Source: Thermoleophilia bacterium (lineage in GTDB: Bacteria > Actinomycetota > Thermoleophilia > Gaiellales > JAICJC01). Taken from it: a stretch of 40,610 nucleotides of DNA. Both the position numbers and the translations under genes were made by a program. The stretch covers positions 1 to 40,610 of the forward strand of contig JAICJC010000017.1 in NCBI GenBank assembly GCA_025928655.1, given 5' to 3'. The notes beneath the pieces were generated by a model. That model did not search any database, was not told the origin of the DNA, and saw nothing but the letters and a program-made list of their open reading frames with translations. Of this stretch, positions 30,640-38,188 are shown piece after piece. Each line of letters begins with the position of its first letter. Within the stretch, counting starts at the first letter, position 1.

Positions 30640-31970
30640 CGGGGCGCGAAGAGGTCGGCCGGGAGCGGGATGCCCCGGCGGTGGAAGTCCTCCTTGAACG
30701 TCGGATGCAGGCCCGTAGACTCGAGCTCCCCGGCGATGCTGCCATTGGCGGTCGTGCCATGGACACTGAAGGTGAACAGATCCTGCAGCGTGACCTGGTC
30801 GCCTTCCATCCGCTGCACCTCGGTGATGCGGACGACCTTGCGTGAGCCGTCGTGGAGGCGCTCCGTGTGGACGATCAGGTTCAGGGCCGATGCGACCTGC
30901 TCGCGAATCGCTCGCACCGGCAGGTCGAAGCCCGCCATCAGCACCATCGTCTCGATGCGGGACACGGCGTCGCGCGGCGAGTTGCAGTGCACGGTTGAGA
31001 GCGAGCCGTCATGGCCCGTGTTCATCGCCTGGAGCATGTCGAGCGCCTCGGGGCCGCGCACCTCGCCGACGACGATGCGGTCGGGCCGCATACGCAGGGC
31101 GTTGCGGAGCAGGTCCCTGATGCTCACGAGGCCGGTGCCCTCCACGTTGGCCGGCCGCGACTCGAGCCGCAGCCAGTGGCGCTGGTCGAGCTTGAGCTCG
31201 GCCGCGTCCTCGATCGTGATGATCCGTTCGTCGGATGGGATGAACGAGGAGAGGACGTTCAGCAGGGTCGTCTTGCCGGACCCGGTGCCGCCGGTGACGA
31301 GCACGTTCAGCCGCGCGCGGACGCACAGCCCCAGGAACTCGCCCATCTCCTCCGAGATCGTCCCCAGGCCGACCAGGTCGCGCATCTCGAGCCGCCGCTG
31401 TGCGAACTTGCGGATCGTCATCGCCGGGCCGTTCAGGGACAGCGGCGGGATGATCGCGTTCACGCGCGAGCCGTCGGGCAGGCGGGCGTCGACCATCGCC
31501 GACGACTCGTCCACGCGCCGGCCCACCTGAGCGACGATCTTGTCGAGGATCCGGCGCAGGTGCGCCTCGTTCGCGAACTGCACATCAGTCGGGAAGATGC
31601 GGCCGCCGCGCTCGATGTAGATCTCGCTGTGGTTGTTGACCATGATCTCGGTGACGGTCTCGTCCTTCAGGAAGCGCGAGATCGGGCCGTAGCCGACCAC
31701 CTCGTCGGTGATCTGGCGGGCGAGCATGTCGCGGTCGGCCCGCGAGAGCGGCGTCTCGTCCTCGGCCAGCGCCTTCTCGACGAGCGCGTGCAGCTGCTGG
31801 GCGATCACGGCCTCGTCGGCCTGGTTCGCAAGCAGCCCTGTGCCCAGCGTGTCGATCACCGACCGGTGGACGCGCTCGCGCACCCCGGCGAACTGATCGA
31901 CGACCGGCCCGGCGCCGTTGCCCGCCGAGGCTCCGCCCGCGAGGCGGTCTGTCAGCGACATCCGAGTCAC
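30636..31970 (-). CDS. tadA: Tad pilus secretion ATPase TadA (CpaF)
   Basis: This 444-aa member of the GspE/VirB11-type ATPases powers Flp pilus assembly. Walker A is GGTGSGKTT (227-235 region), the Asp box is IITIEDAAELKL, and the Walker B region DRIVVGEVRGPEALDMLQAM is followed by the His-box TGHDGSLSTVHCNSPRDA. The N-terminal EIMVNNHSEIYIERGGRI is typical of CpaF. GTG start overlaps the tadZ stop by 4 bases. Confidence 0.95.
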   Translation of the reverse strand: MTRMSLTDRLAGGASAGNGAGPVVDQFAGVRERVHRSVIDTLGTGLLANQADEAVIAQQLHALVEKALAEDETPLSRADRDMLARQITDEVVGYGPISRFLKDETVTEIMVNNHSEIYIERGGRIFPTDVQFANEAHLRRILDKIVAQVGRRVDESSAMVDARLPDGSRVNAIIPPLSLNGPAMTIRKFAQRRLEMRDLVGLGTISEEMGEFLGLCVRARLNVLVTGGTGSGKTTLLNVLSSFIPSDERIITIEDAAELKLDQRHWLRLESRPANVEGTGLVSIRDLLRNALRMRPDRIVVGEVRGPEALDMLQAMNTGHDGSLSTVHCNSPRDAVSRIETMVLMAGFDLPVRAIREQVASALNLIVHTERLHDGSRKVVRITEVQRMEGDQVTLQDLFTFSVHGTTANGSIAGELESTGLHPTFKEDFHRRGIPLPADLFAPR

Positions 31971-33133
31971 CCCTTCCCGTCGTTCTTGGAGAGCTCCCTC
32001 GAGACGCGCTGCCCGAGCGACCGCAGCGCCTTGGCCGGCGCCGACCGGGGATCGGCGGCGACGATGGGGCGGGCGGAGTTCGTGCTGCGCGGGAGGGCCC
32101 GGTCGGACGGGATGCTGACATCGGGCGTCCCGCCGAGCACCTGCTTCACCTCGTGTGCCAGCAGCCCGACCTTGGAGTTGGCCCGGTTCAGCACCGTGAC
32201 GATCCGGCCGCGGTCGACGCCCATCAGGTCGAGCGTCTCGAGGCCCACCTTCATGTTCTTGAGGCCGGGCAGGTCGAGCGAGCCGACCATCACCAGGTGC
32301 TGGGCACGGTCGATTGCCGTGATCGTCGCCGACGTGATCGCCGGCGGCGTGTCGACCACAACCGCGTCGTACGCGCGGGCCGCCACGTCGAGCACCTCGG
32401 CCAGCCGCTCGGCGGTGACCGCCTCGGCCTGATCCGGCCGGGCCGGCGCGAGCAGCACGTCGACACCGTCGGCTGTGCGGCCGATGAAGCCGGCCAGGCT
32501 CTCCCCGTCGAGTCGCCCCTGCGAGGTAACCAGGTCGTGGATGGTCCGGTCGGGCGGGACGCCGAGCACGAGCCCGACATCGCCGAACTGGAGGTCGAGA
32601 TCGACCAGCAGCACGCGCAGGCCTCCGGCCGTCAGAGTTGTCGCGAGGTTCGTCGCGACGGTCGTCTTGCCGACGCCGCCCTTGGGCCCGAGCACCACGA
32701 TCAGCGGTGAGCGGGCCTCGACAGCCCCGTCCGTCTGTGCGGCCGTCGTCACACGTGCCACCGCCTTCTGGACGGCCGCGGCGACCACCGTCCGCTCCGC
32801 CGGCAGGATGACGATCTCGTGCGCGCCGGCCATGAGCGCCTCGCCGAGCGAGCCGTTGGCCGGCCCCGGAATGGCGACGACGATGCCCATCTCCGGGCGC
32901 GTCTTGCGGCTCTGCACGAGCAGTTCCAGCACCTCGGCGATCGTCGGGGTGAAGGCGAGCAGCACCTCGCTGCGGTCGCGCTCCGCGGCCATCAGCGCCC
33001 CGTCGAAGTCGGTCATCCCGGACGCCACGAGCACGCCGCTGTCGCCGTTCGGCATGGCGCCGTCGAGGAGCCCGCCGGGAAAGTCGCGGTGCGCCGCGAT
33101 GCTGAGGCGCGTGTCCATTGCCGTGGCGCTCAT
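31967..33133 (-). CDS. tadZ: Tad pilus localisation protein TadZ (CpaE)
   Basis: This 388-aa protein has an N-terminal receiver-like domain without a clear phosphorylation site and a C-terminal MinD/ParA-type ATPase. The deviant Walker A GPKGGVGKTT, the LRVLLVDLDLQFGDVGLVLG strand and VVVDTPPAITSATITAI are present. TadZ places the pilus machine in the cell. ATG at 33133 overlaps the CpaB stop by 4 bases. Length and position between CpaB and TadA support the call. Confidence 0.92.
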   Translation of the reverse strand: MSATAMDTRLSIAAHRDFPGGLLDGAMPNGDSGVLVASGMTDFDGALMAAERDRSEVLLAFTPTIAEVLELLVQSRKTRPEMGIVVAIPGPANGSLGEALMAGAHEIVILPAERTVVAAAVQKAVARVTTAAQTDGAVEARSPLIVVLGPKGGVGKTTVATNLATTLTAGGLRVLLVDLDLQFGDVGLVLGVPPDRTIHDLVTSQGRLDGESLAGFIGRTADGVDVLLAPARPDQAEAVTAERLAEVLDVAARAYDAVVVDTPPAITSATITAIDRAQHLVMVGSLDLPGLKNMKVGLETLDLMGVDRGRIVTVLNRANSKVGLLAHEVKQVLGGTPDVSIPSDRALPRSTNSARPIVAADPRSAPAKALRSLGQRVSRELSKNDGKG

Positions 33134-33942
33134 CGACCTGCTCCCGTCACCCGCAGCACGTTTCCGCTGGCGTGGTTCGACCCGCGCAGGACGGCACCGA
33201 CGTCGACCACGCCCCCGCCGATGTCCGCGGACTTGCCCGGCGGCCGCATGACGAACCACACGGTCCCCTTCGACTGGGCGAAGAGCACGTCGTTCACCTG
33301 ATTCGTGCCGATTGCGAGCGTGATCGCCGCGCCGTGAGCCGAGTCGTTGCTGCTGGTCGGGCCCGAGCTAGCCGCCGGGGCAGTGAGCACCAGGGCGTCG
33401 GACACGACCGTGCGCGTGAGCGGGATGGCCTGTCCGCCGGTCAGCGGCAGCCCGTTCGGGCCGAGCGGGAGCACGTCGAAGGTGGCGACCACGTCGACGT
33501 GGTCGCCGGCCTGCACCTGGCCGATCAGCCCCGAGGACGCGTCCACCGGGAAGGCGATCGCGCGCTGGTTCGGCTGGAGCTTGACAGCGATGCTGGTCGT
33601 CTGGGAGCGCTGGAACTGGTTCGTCGTCAGCTGCTCGCCCGGGTAGACGTCGTTGCGCGCGACGAGGCCCTTGAGGTCGTCGGGGTTCGAGATGGCGCCG
33701 TCGGCGGCCGAGTCCGGGGCCACCTTGTCGAGGCGGAACATGTGGCCGTCGACGACCTGGTTCCCGGGGGTGAACTGGTCGATCGTCTGGGTGGCGACCA
33801 AGACGCTCACCTTGCCGTGCGGGTTCTGCAGGCTCGAATCGTGATTCTGTTGATACACGACCACCAGCGCGGCAGCGGCGGCTGCCAGCAGAAGCGCGAT
33901 GACGAGCGCGCCGATTCGTGACGTGACGACACGGGTCAACAT
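33130..33942 (-). CDS. cpaB: Pilus assembly protein CpaB (RcpC), SAF domain
   Basis: This 270-aa protein has a single N-terminal membrane helix (IGALVIALLLAAAAAALVVVY) and an extracytoplasmic SAF domain. VSVLVATQTIDQFTPGNQVV and RNDVYPGEQLTTNQF form the first part, and NQRAIAFPVDASSGLIGQV with QAGDHVDVVATFDV is the typical RcpC/CpaB segment. In diderms this stabilises the outer-membrane channel; in this apparent monoderm it likely anchors the pilus to the wall. It is 18 nt downstream of the TadG-like gene. Confidence 0.9.
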   Translation of the reverse strand: MLTRVVTSRIGALVIALLLAAAAAALVVVYQQNHDSSLQNPHGKVSVLVATQTIDQFTPGNQVVDGHMFRLDKVAPDSAADGAISNPDDLKGLVARNDVYPGEQLTTNQFQRSQTTSIAVKLQPNQRAIAFPVDASSGLIGQVQAGDHVDVVATFDVLPLGPNGLPLTGGQAIPLTRTVVSDALVLTAPAASSGPTSSNDSAHGAAITLAIGTNQVNDVLFAQSKGTVWFVMRPPGKSADIGGGVVDVGAVLRGSNHASGNVLRVTGAGR

Positions 33943-33960
33943 GTGAGTCCTCCTAGGTGC

Positions 33961-35697
33961 TTATCCATCCCATGGCTCCAGCGCGACGCTCTGCAGGCAG
34001 ATGCCGCTCGGCTCGTCGCAGCTCGTCGAGTAGTCGTTGATCGGGTTCGGCCGGTTCCAGAACACGCCTCGCACCTCGCCCTGCTTGAGGGTGCTTCCGG
34101 CCTGGCCGGACCAGTCCGTGATGTAGAAGTCGCCGAACCCGATCACGTGCGTCGTGCACGTGCCGTTGCAGGTCGAGAACGTCAGCGGCGGCACCAGGAT
34201 GAGGCTCATCCAGCGGGGATCCCCGTCCGGTGGCGGGTTGTTCGGGTCCCACTGATCCGGCGAGCTGCCGACGCGCGCCTGCAGACCCTGGTCGACCTGG
34301 CCGGCGAAGTTCCCCGTCTGTGTCTGCACCGGGTCGCCGATCGCATACGGCGTGCACGAGCCGTGCTGGACCTCGTCGGCGGTGTTGGGCACGCCGCCGT
34401 TGGCGTAGCAGTGATAGGTCGGCCAGGTCGTGTTCGTGTCGAGGTCGAGGCCCTGGTAGTTGCCGGAGTTGCCCTGCGCGCCGCCGCCTCCGAGTTTGAG
34501 CGTGATCAGCGTGCCCTTGACGAGCACCTGGAACGCGACGTCGAAGTTCACGAACCGGGTGGAGCTGGTCGCCCCCGCCCCCGGGTCGATGTAGTGGCGG
34601 TCCTGGACGTACTGCTGCAGGATGTCGCCGTCGTCTCGCGCGTAGGCGTGCTGGGCGGGGACGGCGGTGGTCGGGGCGTTGCCGCCGTTCCCGACCCTGA
34701 TGTAGATGTCCTGCCCGGCCGTCTGCTCCGTCGAGGCGCTCGTGAAGCTGGCCGACCAGACGCCGTCGGCCGTCGTGCCCGATATCAGGTTGGCGCTGTT
34801 GAAGGCCCCGCTGCCGGGCGCGCCGCCTCCGGTCGCGTAGGAGATCTTGACCGGCGTGCCGTCGCCGACGCCCGTGAGGTGCGCCAGCACGGTGAACGAC
34901 TTCGGCGACGACGTCGACGTGTAATACAGATACGGGTCGCTCGCCGGCGAGAGCGTTACATCCTTCACGCACACGACGCCGGCCGTGCACGTGCCGCCCG
35001 CGATCGACTGATCGCTGCCGATGTAGCCGATGTTGTTCCACGTGATCGTCTGGCCGGTGCTGTCGACGGCCTGCAGCGACACGCTCGATCCGCCCGGGGG
35101 AAGGTTCGTGACGTATGCGCCCGAGCACCAGTACGGGTAGCCCTCGGCCGTGCCGGCGTAGCATCCCGACTGGGCCAGCGGGATGCGCTGCCCCGTCCTG
35201 TCGATCACGATCGTGACCGATGACGGCTTCAGATCCTCGACGCCGAAGGGCAGAAGACCCTTCGACTTCGTCAGGTAGACGATCCGCGCCCGGGCACGCG
35301 CATTGATGGTCGTGCTGGTGAAGCCGAGAACGCGGCCGAAGTCGAACGGCACGTTCGACTCGACGGGCTGCACGCGCACCGAGCACGCCTGGCTGCAGCC
35401 GGGCGCCGTCAGGATGTCGCAATAGGTCGTATCCAGGTTCGCGTCAGAGACCATGTTCTGGGCCGCCGTGCTGTTGTCGTTCTGACGCTGGTAGTAGGCG
35501 GCGGTCGAGCAGGCCTGGCCCGGCGTACTGATGAGCTTCTGGGCGCCGGCCAGGGCGCCGGCGTCGGCCGCGGTCTGCAGCTGGCGCCGGTGGGAGCGGA
35601 AGGCCCCCAGATCGATCACCAGGGCGGTGATCCCCATGAGGGCCGTCAGCGCGAGGACGACGGTCACGAGCACGCCTCCTGTCTCGTGCCTGCGCAT
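33961..35697 (-). CDS. TadG-like pseudopilin/surface protein with long Cys-containing ectodomain
   Basis: This 578-aa protein begins with the TadG-like N-terminal helix (TGGVLVTVVLALTALMGITALVIDLGAF, then RRQLQTAADAGALAGAQKL), the region recognised by the TadE/G family. The remaining 500 or so residues are extracytoplasmic, rich in Thr, Ser and Gly, and include many paired cysteines, so disulfide bonding is likely. I recognise no VWA or lectin motif in it. The start overlaps the TadE stop by one base. It is probably a minor component or tip of the pilus system; the ectodomain has no assigned function. Confidence 0.8.
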   Translation of the reverse strand: MRRHETGGVLVTVVLALTALMGITALVIDLGAFRSHRRQLQTAADAGALAGAQKLISTPGQACSTAAYYQRQNDNSTAAQNMVSDANLDTTYCDILTAPGCSQACSVRVQPVESNVPFDFGRVLGFTSTTINARARARIVYLTKSKGLLPFGVEDLKPSSVTIVIDRTGQRIPLAQSGCYAGTAEGYPYWCSGAYVTNLPPGGSSVSLQAVDSTGQTITWNNIGYIGSDQSIAGGTCTAGVVCVKDVTLSPASDPYLYYTSTSSPKSFTVLAHLTGVGDGTPVKISYATGGGAPGSGAFNSANLISGTTADGVWSASFTSASTEQTAGQDIYIRVGNGGNAPTTAVPAQHAYARDDGDILQQYVQDRHYIDPGAGATSSTRFVNFDVAFQVLVKGTLITLKLGGGGAQGNSGNYQGLDLDTNTTWPTYHCYANGGVPNTADEVQHGSCTPYAIGDPVQTQTGNFAGQVDQGLQARVGSSPDQWDPNNPPPDGDPRWMSLILVPPLTFSTCNGTCTTHVIGFGDFYITDWSGQAGSTLKQGEVRGVFWNRPNPINDYSTSCDEPSGICLQSVALEPWDG

Positions 35698-36062
35698 CAG
35701 CAGTAGCTCGTCGGCTGACCCTCGAGGGTCATGGTCGCGTTGGACGAGAGATCGATGGAGCCGCCGAACAGATCACCGATCAGCGGCGTCACGAAGTTGT
35801 GGACATACGTGACGTGTGCGGTGACCTTGTCGCCCACGTTGTAGGCCCCCTGGGCGTTGCCGCTGTTCGGGTCCGTCGAGCAGCTGAAAGTCAGCGTGCT
35901 CCCGGCGGGGGCATCGGAAAGGATCGTGTGGCCCGACGGATCGTTGACCGATGCGAGGCGAACCGCCTCACGCGCGTCCTGGACGACGGTCACCTTATCG
36001 TACATGACGACGCCGAGCTCAATGATGCCGAAGAGGAGCAGGAGCAGAGGCACCAGCACCAC
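35697..36062 (-). CDS. tadE: TadE-like minor pseudopilin, start region broken by a G-run
   Basis: The C-terminal 122 codons read clearly as TadE: a hydrophobic helix LVPLLLLLFGIIELGVVMYD followed by an extracytoplasmic domain with two Cys. The family N-terminus lies just upstream in the same frame (RGEQGQSLVEFT) but that frame has no ATG, GTG or TTG until it enters the pilin gene. An ATG at 36136, five bases after the pilin stop, is in another frame and separated by a run of seven G. One extra G would join the two. A GTG at 36062 is the first in-frame start but would lose the conserved start of the helix. Confidence 0.75.
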   Translation of the reverse strand: MVLVPLLLLLFGIIELGVVMYDKVTVVQDAREAVRLASVNDPSGHTILSDAPAGSTLTFSCSTDPNSGNAQGAYNVGDKVTAHVTYVHNFVTPLIGDLFGGSIDLSSNATMTLEGQPTSYC

Positions 36063-36141
36063 CGTGAACTCGACGAGGCTCTGCCCTTGCTCGCCGCGGG
36101 GTGGCCGGGGGGCCGGACCGGCCCCCCCGGAGCCATGGGTT

Positions 36142-36303
36142 CTAGATCGCGGCCGCGACCGCTCCCACAGCGGTGCCGATTGCGGTCGACAGCGTGATGA
36201 ACACGGCGACCACCGCCAGCGTGATGACGCCCAGGATCACGGCGTACTCCGCCATGGTCTGGCCCTCCTCGCGCGAAGCCTCGAGCTTCTTGACGAGATC
36301 CAT
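36142..36303 (-). CDS. flp: Flp-type major pilin
   Basis: This 53-aa pilin has a charged leader (MDLVKKLEASREEG), the prepilin cleavage pattern G|QTMAEY with Glu at +5 and Tyr at +6, and a hydrophobic helix AVILGVITLAVVAVFITL. After processing it would be a mature peptide of about 39 residues, among the smallest pilins. The ribosome site GGGAGGGGAG lies just upstream of two adjacent ATGs (36306 and 36303); the second has better spacing. It is the first gene of the minus-strand Tad operon. No clear -10 or -35 is seen in 36304-36381. Confidence 0.92.
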   Translation of the reverse strand: MDLVKKLEASREEGQTMAEYAVILGVITLAVVAVFITLSTAIGTAVGAVAAAI

Positions 36304-36381
36304 CATGTAACTCCCCTCCCTTCATCAGGTCGGACGGTTCCGCCGACAGTTCGGCGATGACAGAACTGCGCCGGTTCCCCA

Positions 36382-36789
36382 TCACTGCTCCGCCACCAGT
36401 CTCAGCGGGGAGCCTGAGGTCAGCGCCACCAGCCCGGAGACGCTCGCATCGGCCAGCCGCCGGCCGTGCGGTGTGTGCACGTCGTACAGCCAGGCTTCGC
36501 CGCCGCCCGAGAGGTACACGATCGCCGGCCGCGTTCGGAAGAACCGGCGGTCGATCAGCGGGCGGACGCGAGCGGCGTCCAGGTAGGTGACGTCGACGAC
36601 GACCAGGTCGGCGTCGAACTCCTCCGCCGCCCGGTCGAACGAAGCACCGGGAAACGGCACGGAACGCACGTCGGCCACCTTGCGGAAAGCAGGCTCGAGC
36701 GCGTTCAGCGTCAGCGGAGGAAGCCCGACGAGCAGCACACGACGCGGCCTACGGCCGGCGCGGGTTCGTCGGGCAATGCGCAGTTGCAT
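36382..36789 (-). CDS. Receiver-like protein without a full phosphorylation pocket
   Basis: This 135-aa protein looks like a stand-alone response-receiver fold: RRVLLVGLPPLTLNALEPAF (strand-helix 1), FDADLVVVDVTYLD with an Asp at the usual phospho-site position, and TRPAIVYLSGGGEAWLYDVH. The acidic pair after strand 1 is missing and a conserved Lys is not evident, so it is probably a pseudo-receiver. It lies upstream of the pilin gene on the same strand with a gap of about 76 bases, and may control or localise the Tad system. I do not recognise a named family. Confidence 0.6.
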   Translation of the reverse strand: MQLRIARRTRAGRRPRRVLLVGLPPLTLNALEPAFRKVADVRSVPFPGASFDRAAEEFDADLVVVDVTYLDAARVRPLIDRRFFRTRPAIVYLSGGGEAWLYDVHTPHGRRLADASVSGLVALTSGSPLRLVAEQ

Positions 36790-36815
36790 GTGCCAAGGCT
36801 GCGGTCACCAGGCCG

Positions 36816-36831
36816 TGTGCGAAATCGCACA
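36816..36831. promoter_or_regulatory. Perfect 16-bp palindrome TGTGCGA-AA-TCGCACA
   Basis: This palindrome lies in the divergent gap between the receiver-like gene and a small membrane-protein gene. Its TGTGC-n6-GCACA layout resembles CRP/FNR/GlxR sites (TGTGA-n6-TCACA). It is 27 bp upstream of the minus-strand start, a fitting operator position. Confidence 0.5.
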
Positions 36832-36924
36832 GGTGACGCAATCGCGCGGGCGAACTTTTCTCACCCACCGCCACCTATCCGGGTGGTGCTCGCCGCGCGC
36901 CGGGGGGCATGCCCGGCGGCGGCG

Positions 36925-36952
36925 TTGCGTCAGTCCGGCGCCCGCGTACGGT
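36925..36952 (+). promoter_or_regulatory. Promoter TTGCGT-16-TACGGT, leaderless
   Basis: TTGCGT (36925-36930) and TACGGT (36947-36952) are 16 nt apart, and the GTG start at 36960 follows after 7 nt. The well-formed pair is the main support for calling the small gene downstream real. Confidence 0.5.
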
Positions 36953-36959
36953 CGGAGAC

Positions 36960-37292
36960 GTGGGCACGGCGTTTCTTCACCTGATCGCGCAATGGGCCGG
37001 TGCGACCTCGATCGTGGCGCTGTTCGGGTGCATCGTCGCGTTCGCGCTCGCCCTGCAGTTCTCGCGCCAGCCGTTCGCGCCGGCGGCCGCGGCTTTCGAC
37101 CTGGCGCGCAGGCTCGCGCTCCTCGGCGGAGCGGCGGTGATCGTCGCCTCCTCCGCGTCGACGCTGTACTGGTGGTGGAGGGGAGTGGCGGCCGGCGCGG
37201 CCGTGGTCGCGATCGAGGCCGGGCTCGCGGTCGCAACCCTCCTCTTCACGGTCGCGGTGCGGGCGCTCAACGCCCGCGCGCCGCGGGCCTGA
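36960..37292 (+). CDS. Small membrane protein of unknown function
   Basis: This 110-aa protein has about three hydrophobic segments (ATSIVALFGCIVAFALALQF, LALLGGAAVIVASSASTLYW, VVAIEAGLAVATLLFTVAV) and a short basic tail. I do not recognise it. An in-frame ATG 51 bases upstream is possible, but the promoter overlaps it, so GTG 36960 is chosen. It converges on the LuxR-type regulator, with the two stops 8 bases apart. Hydrophobic frames arise by chance in high-GC DNA, so it is only moderately supported. Confidence 0.5.
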   Translation: MGTAFLHLIAQWAGATSIVALFGCIVAFALALQFSRQPFAPAAAAFDLARRLALLGGAAVIVASSASTLYWWWRGVAAGAAVVAIEAGLAVATLLFTVAVRALNARAPRA

Positions 37293-37300
37293 CCGCCGGA

Positions 37301-37999
37301 TCAGCCCTGAATGACGCGCAGCTGGTGGTACTTGGCCGCGGCCGCCGAGCGGCTGGGCGCCTCCAGCTTCGCGAGGATGTTGGAGACGTGCGTGCGCACC
37401 GTCTCCACGGAGATCGAGAGCTCCGAGGCGACGGCGCGGTTGGTGTCCCCCCGGGCGACGCAGTGGAGCACGTCCCACTCGCGCGGGGTCAGCCGCCGGT
37501 CCGACGGCAAGAGGTCCGCGAGCGGCGCGTAGGCGGCCTCGGCGCAGAACCGCTGCACGAGCTGCGCCGTCATCGCGCGTGACAGCGGCGCCTCGCCGCG
37601 GGTCGCCGCCTTGATCGCCCCCGCCCAGGCGGTGCCGGGAAGGTCCTTCGTCAGGTATCCCGCGGCGCCCGCCCGGATGGCGGCGAAGACCCCCTCCGCC
37701 GTCCCCGCGGCGCCGATCGCGATCGGGATCGCGCCCGTGCGCCTGGCGGCCGCGATCACCGCGAAGGCGGCTTCGGGCGCCGGCGGGAGGCCGACGTCGA
37801 CGAGCACCACGTCGATCCCGCGCGCACCGGCGACGTCGAGGGCGGCCTCACGGCTGCCGGCCTCGGCGACGACGCGCAGATCGTGGCCCTCCAGCAGGCG
37901 CGCGATGCCGACCCGCGAGATCTCGCTCGCGTCGCACACCACGACCGTGGCGCGTACCGCATCGCGAGGCTCCAGGGCTGGTAGGCGTTCGGGGACCAT
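37301..37999 (-). CDS. NarL/FixJ-type response regulator with LuxR helix-turn-helix
   Basis: This 232-aa regulator has a receiver domain (about 17-130) with the acidic residue D23, phospho-acceptor D68 (VVLVDVGLP) and K118 (GYLTKD), then a GerE/LuxR helix-turn-helix ([20 protein letters not shown] and [20 protein letters not shown]). The usual Thr/Ser switch position in IAIGAAG is not Thr or Ser, so signalling may be atypical. No cognate histidine kinase is in the window. It sits next to c-di-GMP-type and pilus genes, which suggests a surface or developmental role. Confidence 0.9.
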   Translation of the reverse strand: MVPERLPALEPRDAVRATVVVCDASEISRVGIARLLEGHDLRVVAEAGSREAALDVAGARGIDVVLVDVGLPPAPEAAFAVIAAARRTGAIPIAIGAAGTAEGVFAAIRAGAAGYLTKDLPGTAWAGAIKAATRGEAPLSRAMTAQLVQRFCAEAAYAPLADLLPSDRRLTPREWDVLHCVARGDTNRAVASELSISVETVRTHVSNILAKLEAPSRSAAAAKYHQLRVIQG

Positions 38000-38003
38000 G
38001 CCC

Positions 38004-38038
38004 CGAATAAACACCGCAGCCAGGAATTTCCTGCGGTG
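38004..38038 (-). terminator. Terminator-like hairpin with TTTATT before the regulator gene
   Basis: On the minus strand CACCGCAG pairs with CTGCGGTG (plus-strand arms 38031-38038 and 38012-38019), followed directly by TTTATT. An internal palindrome CAGGAA-n-TTCCTG (38021-38033) competes with it, so two exclusive folds exist. It may end the HD-GYP transcript or act as a switchable leader. TTTATT could also be a -10, 6 nt before the regulator ATG. Confidence 0.5.
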
Positions 38039-38079
38039 CCCGGCGCAGGAACGGGCGGGCCCGACGTGTCGCACCGGAC

Positions 38080-38178
38080 ACGCCGCCCGGCGGCCCACCG
38101 GTCAGCCCAACAGGCGAAGGCTCGTCGATCGAGGTTCGCGGCGCGTCCCCCGTCCGGGGGAGCTTTTGCCTGCATGGA
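38080..38178 (-). ncRNA. Structured leader candidate, partly like a c-di-GMP-I riboswitch
   Basis: In the 189-bp gap between the HD-GYP and regulator genes the minus strand reads GGCAAAAGC, a perfect CCCCC-GGAC-GGGGG hairpin (38147-38160), then GACGC, and later GTTGGGCTGACC. Canonical GEMM RNAs have GGCAAAnC, a variable hairpin, GGGACGCAAAGCC and AGCCGGGTTGCC in that order. The AAAGCC part is missing and the loop is not GNRA. This is a weak resemblance to be tested. Confidence 0.25.
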
Positions 38179-38188
38179 GGCTCATTCG

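Noticed and set aside
33943..35223. Plus-strand open frame opposite the TadG-like gene
   Set aside because: No family motif, Arg/Ala/Val-rich shadow composition, and it would be antisense to the Tad operon.
35990..36385. Alternative frame over the pilin and TadE start
   Set aside because: It is read out of frame with two recognisable Tad genes and gives low-complexity Ser/Arg/Gly sequence.
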